A stretch of DNA of 64,000 bases from Nectonema munidae (taxonomy: Eukaryota > Nematomorpha > Nectonematoida > Nectonematidae), in contig JAUIRK010001036.1 in the NCBI GenBank assembly GCA_030549495.1, positions 126,501-190,500 on the forward strand. The letters are read 5' to 3'. Each line of letters opens with the position of its first letter. The first letter of the stretch is position 1. The position numbers and the translations under genes were made by a program. The notes below the pieces were generated by a model. That model was given only the letters and a program-made list of their open reading frames with translations, was not told the DNA's origin and searched no databases. Below, piece after piece: positions 23,601-32,600 of this stretch.

Positions 23601-26600
23601 TATATAAACAAACAGTTTATAAATTAAATGTATAAAAATTGGTAAATATAATTTATTTCGTAATAAAAATTATTTTATGAAATTCAACTTTATTTAACAG
23701 ATTTATTTCATTAAATTTTACCTACAATAAACACTAAAGCTCTTTAATAAATCAATTAAAATACAAAAATAATAATTAATAAAAAGTAATCAACCTGTGA
23801 GCAATGTTTTTCTGCAAATTTTTTTAAATCTGACTCTATTGATGTCAATAAATGTCGAAGATCACTCTTCTTTTCAATATCAAGCCTATTACGGGTTTTG
23901 GGTAATAGATGGGATACATAACTAAAGCCCGCTTCTACAAGATTCGAAGATGGAAAAGCAATAATGTAGAGATGTGCTTTTTCCCACAGTAGAGGATATT
24001 TTTCTGAAATATCCCTCTTTTTCCATATATTATGCCTCACATCTTTAAATTTTGCTTACAAAATTTGATCGCTCTGCTTATCAATGAGGGTCTCTTGTAA
24101 AGAAATGTCGAATTTGGCAACATTGACTTCACATGGGAATGCAACCCAATCTGGAAATTCTATCATGAGATCATTAAAGCGAGTTTGGAAGTCTTGGTAC
24201 AAATTTTCCAGATGTTGAGTGTACAATGAAAGGTCATCATCGTGCAAACTGATGTAAATCGAAGCCAAACAGGGAAGCTGATCAAAGACACGCCGACTAA
24301 TATTGGTTTTATATAGCTGTAGTTTTCTTAGAAAAGGAGTAATAGCTCCTTTACAGGTTATGAGATCGGAATTTTTTCCTTGAAGCTGTTTATTAAATAA
24401 ATTTAATTTTTCAAATATGTCTGCTAAATAATATATATCGCATTTAGCTGCGTCCAATTGTTCAATTAACTGGCTGTTATCCAGAAATGAAAGAATAGTG
24501 TAATAAAGCGATTTAGGCAGCTTCATTTTAATAGCCACGGTATGCATCACAATACGTTCATATTTTTCGTCATTTTGATTGCAGAATTCGTGAATGATTC
24601 TGTCTCGTAGTAGAGCATTCGATTTAATATGATTAACCTTTATCACTGCATAAGGGCATATTGCAAACGTCCAACCAATTTCTTTGCAACTAAATGCTGT
24701 TGGTGTATAACGCAATGTATGCAGAATACTTCCAGGATACCCTTTTTAAGTGGGCAATGAAACCCCTGTATCTGCCTACCATGGAAGGAGCACCATCAGT
24801 AGCACATGCAATTATATTTTTGATTGGAATATTATTTTCTTTGAAATAAGTGGAAACTTTATTAAATATTGTTTGACCTTTTGCATCGGTTTTAAGGCTT
24901 CTTGCAAAAAGCATTTCTTCTTTAAATTTGTTATCATCTAGAAATCTTACATTTTCCTTTCGTGACCATGATACATAAACAATTTTACCTTCGTCTGCTT
25001 TTTCAAATAGTTTTGTATATGAATCTTCTGTTTTGTAATAAATATTGTCTGCTTTTTCTAGTCACGAAAATGGCTAATAAAATGACTTCATTATTGCTTA
25101 ACCCATTTAAGACCAATCAAAGCAGACGATATCTAAAAAACGCAGATGATTTATATTCAAAGTCATTGAAAAAAGCAGAAGATGAAATTACTTATGTTCC
25201 AAAATAGGAACATTGGTCGTAAATGGGTTAATGTGGTTTCATCAATTACGCTTGAGTTGCTTAAAGGAATGCACTTTGTAATTATTCCAAATTAAAATAA
25301 ATTTAAATTATCATGAAGTTTCCTAAAATATTGTATTGGTTGTTTTTTCTTTTGATTGAGCTTGGTTTCCAGATGAATCTTAAGCTTACTTGGCTTCATG
25401 CTATCATTTGAAAGCACATTCATACATATGAGGCACATAGGTTTTGTTTCATTGCTTGGGGACAGAATAAATCCGTAAGTTAAATATTCAACAGAATATT
25501 GTCTACATTTCTTTTTCTTTGGAACAGACATACCGGGTATAAAACAAAATTAATACAAAAGCTATAAAAATATATCATTCTTATTTAGAATATATGTAAA
25601 ATTTCAAAAAAAATACAGGACTTAATTTGCGACCTAACTATAATAGGTCTTTTTTACATTTATTAGAAAGGAATATTAAATAGGTATTTTACCCGAAAAT
25701 AATTAACAAAAAATACTTTTAACTAATCAAGATAAATGACAAAAATTTGAAATAGTTATTTACAAAAATTTTTCTTTAAGAATTTGCATATTTTGAAACA
25801 ATTTAAAAAATAGACAAGTAAATTTACTTTTACAAAGTTATTTGTGATTAATTAAACAAATTAAAAAAAAATTGTAATACAGAAAGCACTTATTACTTTT
25901 TTTATTGCCTTGATGCTAATTGGAAAAATCTTTGCAGTACATTTTCCTATTTGTGTCAAAATTAAAGTCAGTATTTCTAAACTAATATTTTAAATATCTT
26001 ATCTTTTCTCAATGAAGTTTTGTAGTGACCTGAGGCGAAAAAAGTTCTTGTGAGAAGCTTATAAAACCCGAGTTGATAGCTTCGAAGAAATTGTTTCTCC
26101 ACAGAAACTATCCACCGTAACGTAAAGGTCCTAATCTTAAATATAAACAAAATCTTTTTTTTAATTTTAAGAATTTATAATATATAAAAACAAAAGCAGT
26201 TTTAACCCCTTTCCAAGAATCCAAGGTATAATGAGGTGCTGATAAGAATAGGAAATTACCTTATAGTCTTTATATAAACTCAAACTTCCGATTCCTTTAT
26301 AACCTCATTATACCTTTAATTCTTGGAAAAAAATTAAATCTGCTTTTCTTTATTCTTTTTACCTGAAGAGAGAAACCAATGAAATAAAAAACTTATGATT
26401 TGCTTTATTTTTCTTTCAAGCATACATATGCATTAAAAATAATTACAAGACATCTTTTAAAAGTTAAATTGTTCTGTGGACCACCAAAATAATACCATGG
26501 ACGCCCAATTTAATATTTTTTTGTGTGGACCCCCTGAAATTTCCTATGGACTCCGGTTGAGAATCACATTTATGATGTGATGATGAAGGTGATAATGATG

Positions 26601-29600
26601 TTGCCTATTATTTTTATTATTATAAATATTCTAAATTTCATTTAGGCAACCACGGATTTGTATGGAATGTGCACGAAATCGCATTCTGGCACTTCTGCTT
26701 CGGCTCCTCAGGCTGCCGGCATTTTTGCTCTTGCGTTGGAAGCCAAGTTCTTTTTTTAACTTATATTGATCATTCATGTATTTTGAATTTAGTTGAAAAA
26801 ATTGTATCTAACTTCCATAATTTCCAAAAAGAGTTTCGACTCAAAAGTCGTCCGCATAAAAACGTGAAGGTTAGTACTATAAAAGGATAGTTTGGATCAG
26901 TGAGTGGAAGGGTTGAATTTTTTGAAGTTTCCAACAAAGTGTTATATTTTATTGTCCACGTTTTGCGTGAAATTAAATTCAAGATTTGAATTTGTAACAA
27001 TTGTATGATACATCAAGTGAAAATATGATTGCATCTTTTATTGCTGCTTTAGCATCACCATTTTTTGCATTTGAAATAATTTCTTAATTATCTATTCATT
27101 TTATACTTTTGTTAAATTTTTTGAATTATAGAATAATAAATTATATGTTACAATAATACTAACTAAATGAAAAATGTTTTAATTAAACTAATTATTATTT
27201 TTACAAAATTACTACTGTTTGTTTGTTTACAAAACAATTTAAGTTGAACGAAACGTATAGTTGTATCTTCAATTAATGAAAATGTCAAACTTATTTATTA
27301 TTTCTTAGAGAATTAAAAAGCATTTCATCATTTAGCTCCAATCTCACATGGAGAGATATGCAACATTTGACGGTGTTAACTTCAAAAAGAAATAGTTTGT
27401 ATGATCAAAATGGAGATTTCATGTGGACAATGAATGGAGTTGGATTGGAGTTCAATCATTTATTCGGATTTGGGGTTTTGGATGCCGGAGAAATGGTAAA
27501 ATTGGCTAAGATTTGGCAGCCCATTTCAGAAAGGGTTCATTGCCAAGGAGGATATATAAGCTCACAGAAGTAAAATTTTCCGTTTAAACTTATGTATTTA
27601 GGCAAGATAATAATATACTAGGTAAATTATTGAATGAATATTTTATATAATTTTAACTCTAGAAATATATATTATATATCACGTAACCTTGTTAAGGTTA
27701 ACATTTAGCAGACATCTCAACAAAAGATTATTATGTAAGTAAAAGAAGTGATATAAATTTTAGCAGGCATCCTTAAGGAATGGGATAAATTTTTGACAGG
27801 CATTAATAAGACATGATAAAAATCTTAAAATGCATATATTTGAATATCTTTTTCATTGAAACTAAAATATATATAATTGAACAATAGATGATGCCTCCTT
27901 GTAAACGGACAAAATCTATCCATATATTTGCTTTAAAGAAAATATTCGGAAAAGGAGGCGATTTATATCACTTCTTTTACTTACATAATAATCTTTTGAA
28001 ATATCCTTTGTTGAGATGCGTGCTAACTTTGAATCTTAACAAGGTTAGGTGAAAATATATATCATTTCTTTCGAATTACACTACTGACAGTAGGTGTTCG
28101 GGATAAATTTTACAGAATAATATTTGGATTTTTTTCAGACCTTAAAAATTTTTTTTACGCATATTACGCTTTTTTTTATTCATACACGAAAATACAACGA
28201 GAATGAAGGACTAAAACCCACAGAATTTATATATTTTGATTTATATATTGATCATTCATGTATTTTGAATTTAGTTGAAAAAATTGTATCTAACTTCCAT
28301 AATTTCCAAAAAGAGTTTCGACTCAAAAGTCGTCCGCATAAAAAGGTGAAGGTTAGTACGATAAAAGGATAGCTTGAATCAGTTTAGGTTTCGAGAATCC
28401 TCTGAAACCTAAACCTTGGAAAAGAAAAACTTATATCATGAATCATGATGATTCGTACCGACCATCAAAATGAAGAGATTATGATGAACTCTGCTCAATG
28501 CTCCCTAAACTCTGTGAAAACAATCCGAAATGAGCTAGAAAATTGCAATGGAGACTACGAGGCTCTCGCTAAAGAAAGAAACATACTAGACGATCTGATG
28601 CGCTCGCACAGCAGAATTTCTTGAAAATCTCCAGAAAAAAGTGTTGGAGGATCCTGGCATTAGAATTCGGGCTTTGTCTCGTGAATTGAATGTTTCAGCC
28701 TCTAGCATGAAGCTTTCTCTTAATGAAGATCTTCGATACTATTCATACAAGCGTCGCAGAGGTCAACTTCTCAAAGAAAAAGCCTGCCAAAATCGTCCGA
28801 TAAAGGCCAAAAAACTTTTGAGCAAAGTGAAACATTCTGCTAAAGCACAAACGATATGGTCTTTTCGGATGAGAAAATTCTTTGCCAATACCAAAAGCAC
28901 AACACGCAAAATAAAAGATGGCTTGCATACAGTCCAAATAACACTCCGTGAGCCACGCAGACTAAATTTTCCCAAACTGTGATGGTTTTCGGATGTGTCC
29001 TCTGAAGTTGATGTAATTACTCCGCATTTTTTGAAAAGGGTCACTAAAACGACAGGAAAAAATAACGTACTAAAATGACAATGCGGTCAATTTGACCGCA
29101 GTATGGAAATAATACTGCACATGGAAAATATGTAAAGATATTTGCGTTTATTAAAAATTTATTTGAAAAAGTAACATAAAAAAAGAATTATGTACAATTT
29201 TTACAAAACGTAATTGTTTTAGCTGAGCACTTTCCACAAACTGGGTGTTTGCATTCATCGCAATTTTTTGAAGCTTTGTTTCGACATCTATATATAAAAC
29301 AAGTCCTACGTGTAGCTTTATTTGAGCATTCTTCTCTTGTTTCTGATTTTCGTCTATTTATTTTTTTACGCTTTTGAGATTCCAAAGGATTATCAGAAGT
29401 ATCACAGAGTTCTTCAACTAACTTCAAGATGTATTCCCGACGAGGCATTTCAGAACTATTTACTAGTTTGTATAAAATCCAAGAGTTTATCAAAGCAAGG
29501 TCTAAAATATTGAAAAATACAGCCAAAGGCCACCTCTTTGTCTTTACTTTAGTCGAGTACATACGACACATTTGATCAATAATATCTACTCCAAATTTTG

Positions 29601-32600
29601 TAGAATTGTAGTAAGTAACAGTTTCTGGTTTCTTTTTTACTTCATTGTTAACAGAAACGTAATCATTGTGAAGACTGCTTAACATTAAAACAACTTTCTT
29701 ACTCTTTGCTTTGTATGCTGTTAAGGACATGTTATTAGTGAAGTAAATGTTTGAAGTAAAAACTAGAACCTTCTTCGTATACATTTTTTCCACTTCAATC
29801 GGAACTTCTTTTCTATTATGACGTAAAGTACCTATAAAGCTTATGTTTTCTAAAATTAAGTCAGAGACTAATTTTTTTGAAGTGAAAAAGTTGTCGCAAG
29901 TAATGTTGTAACCTTTTTTAGTAACCATAGCTTGCTTGACTAACTTTTTCACTACATATTCACCAAAGGACAATGTCCCTCTCTTCATCTTTCCCAAGAT
30001 ATGGAAAACCAGAACACAAATATTTTGTCTTTACATCAACCATCACCAGAACTTTATTCCATATTTGTCTGGTTTGCTAGGTAAATACTGTGTGAATGGA
30101 CATCTTGCTTTTGTTGGCAATAGTTGCTCATCTATAGTGAGTTCGGAAAAGGGACATAACACCTTCCGCTATTTTCAAAAATATTGACCAAACTTCAGAA
30201 ATCATCGCAAACTTATCTTCTTTTAAACGAAATCTTCTTTGAGTTTTAAGATCAAATCGTAAAAACTTTAGTACTTCTTCAAATCTTTCTCTTTGAATGT
30301 TATCTTTGAAAAATTGTATTCCCCATTTTTTTGACCATAAACTTCTTAGTGGGAGTTTTCTTGCTCCAACAACTCCTCTAAGCATGCACACGGCTAAAAA
30401 AATTTCTAAATCTCTAATTGAAAGATTCCATCCACTTTCCTCTCTATTTCCTTCTTCAATTGTACATTTTTGAATGTGACGTAAAATTCTTTCGTCAAAA
30501 ATGCACCTGAATGCCGACTTTGCATTATCGTCTATTTCACGAAAGGAATAAAAGTAGGACCAGGTTTAACTTTGAAAATATTCTGAGACAAAGTTCTTCC
30601 TCTTACAACACTAGTTTTATTCCATTCAGTCCCATCTTTAGCTAGAACCGTGCAATCATCCTCAGTTCTAGTTTCATAAGGAGCACTTGTTTGATCAAAG
30701 TTAGAGTTTTGACTTCCTTCATCATCGTGAAAAAACTTTCAGAATCACTTGAATCTTGATTGAAACAAGAGTATGATTCAACTTCAGACTCATAGCATAA
30801 TAGTTCATCATCACTACCAGAGACATTATCAAACATATCTTTCATATAAATTGAGGCTTTTGCTGCTGCATCACGAGTTGGTTTATCCATAAGAAAAGCA
30901 AAGTAAACTACAACAGGAAATAAAGACTATCAAAAATCGTTAGTGAACAGAAAGAAAGAGAAAGAAAGAAAGAAAGAAGGAAAATAATAAATAAAGCTGC
31001 AGTATTGCATATCAAAACAAACTTGACAGCTCTTCTTGTGATCTTTCATTTTTTTGAAAAAATAAATGTGTCAAATAAAGTGATTTATGCTTTTTTATAT
31101 CAACGTGCCAAATGTGTCAACTTTACAACACCATACAATATTTTATAATTATATATATTTGGGTTCTCTTTTCCGATTATTGTTTTCAAGTAGCAAAAAT
31201 ACCTTGTGTAGCACATGTTTATCACTGTGCGGTCAAATTGACATCAATGTCACTTGAGGTATTTTTTACTTTTTCTTCAAAATGAAGAATCGTAACTGTT
31301 TAATTTTTTACTTTAGAAAAAGAGTTAATTAAGTGGAACAAGATCAATGAAAATTGTTTAAATATTTTGAAAATTTTAAAAACACAGAGGTTATAAAGTT
31401 TAAAATGCGGTCATTTTGACCGCAATGTCATTTTAGTGTTAAGTTGAATTTATATGCCTACGTGGACTTGCTGACTACTGTAGTAAAGCCATGGGTAACA
31501 AGAGTGACCAATAATAGGCCATGTGTGGCAGCAGGATTTCGCGCCTTGTCACACCTCAGAAAAAAGTCAAAAATGATTGTCAGCTAACTTTTACGACTAT
31601 GCCAGTCCAAATGTTTGGCTTCCAAACTCCCAAGTTCTTAACCCGATGGATTATTATATATGGGGAGATTGGGGGGCCTGTGGAGAAAGACACCAATCGC
31701 TGTCCTAATACTACAAAAGCCCAGTTAATCGACAGAATTAAAAGTTTTTGAGACCCTTCCCAGGGAAAGTGTAAAATTAGCTTGTTCTAGATTCCGAAGT
31801 TGAATAGAAGCTGTAATAAATGTCAATGGCGGTTATTTTGAATAAAATTCTTTGATAAGTGTAATTTCTTTGTATATTGAATTTCTTTTAAATCTAATAA
31901 ATTTTGGTAGTTATCAAACAAATTTCTTTTTTCTGATGAAAATGACAAATTTATCCGAAAACCCTTATATCAACACATATTAAACATTAAAAAAAAGAAT
32001 AAAAAGTAAAACTTATAGACATTTGCCACTTTTCATTTTTGATTTCGATATGAGATAGTATTGGTGTGCGATTTCTTCATCGGACATTGTCGGTATAAAT
32101 ATAACGAATACTCTCGTTAAAAAACAGCAAAGTGCTCTCAAATATTTATAATATAGGCTTAAAGTCCATAAAAATAGCTTTGATTTGGTATATCGCATGA
32201 TACATTTGGTTGAGAAATGCGAAAGTTATAAGCGTTTTAATATTTGACTAAAATTTAATATACTAACACTACGAATAAACGAAGCGTACACTTACACGAT
32301 AAAATAAACCGTACACGCGTAACCTATGCTTAAAATTTCATCTATTTTTGAAAAGTAGAAATTGATTTTTCTGGAAAAAAAATTAATTATATATATATTT
32401 ATATATCTAATTTCTTAATAGAATAAAGTAATTTTTTTGATAGTTTTTGTATTTACATAATGGAAGAGTTGAGTCAAAGTAAAAAGCAATTAAATTAGTA
32501 AGCACACGTGAATAAGTCACTTTTTTAGTACTTTAATATCTCCAATATTTTTTGGAAACCGTCTTCTCTTTCAAAAAATAAAATGAAGAGATTGGGGCTA

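Larger units (their letters stand above)
23541..26565 (-). mobile_element. hAT transposon (ZBED5/SCAND3-like), decayed, in PC2 intron 8
   Basis: 3025-bp element in opposite orientation to PC2, flanked by an exact 8-bp duplication ACATTTAT (23533-23540, 26566-26573). The right end GGTTGAGAATC and the shared subterminal blocks (CATGGAAATTT / CATAGGAAATTT, then GG-GGTCCAC-like) fit a Charlie-type hAT. The - strand encodes a BED-finger-like N-terminus, a DDE core with a gap, and the C-terminal dimerisation region. Frameshifts, an internal deletion and an inserted piggyBac MITE make it non-functional. Removing it leaves a 95-bp intron. Confidence 0.8.
29069..31438 (-). mobile_element. piggyBac transposon inserted in the mariner
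   Basis: 2.37 kb with inverted ends ACTAAAATGACAATGCGGTC (left) and its counterpart on the right (GACCGCAATGTCATTTTAGT), followed inward by a second TGACCGCA half-palindrome. TTAA is kept at the right junction (31439-31442); at the left junction four bases including most of TTAA are gone. The - strand carries a transposase broken by a few frameshifts. Confidence 0.87.
28092..31965 (+). mobile_element. Mariner-like element split by a piggyBac
   Basis: Ends AGGTGTTCGGGATAAATTT (left) and AAATTTATCCGAAAACCCT (right) are inverted and lie at TA. The net length without the piggyBac is about 1.5 kb. Left half of a SETMAR-like transposase is at 28440-29067 and the right half at 31443-31850. Stops, frameshifts and loss of the third catalytic Asp show it is dead. 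It is the sequence into which the piggyBac at 29069-31438 jumped. Confidence 0.82.

Noticed and set aside
24750-25207. + strand ORFs across the hAT and MITE
   Set aside because: Antisense shadows of the hAT transposase and chance reading through the MITE.
28743-29044. Two antisense ORFs (64 and 93 codons)
   Set aside because: They are antisense to the mariner transposase fragment.
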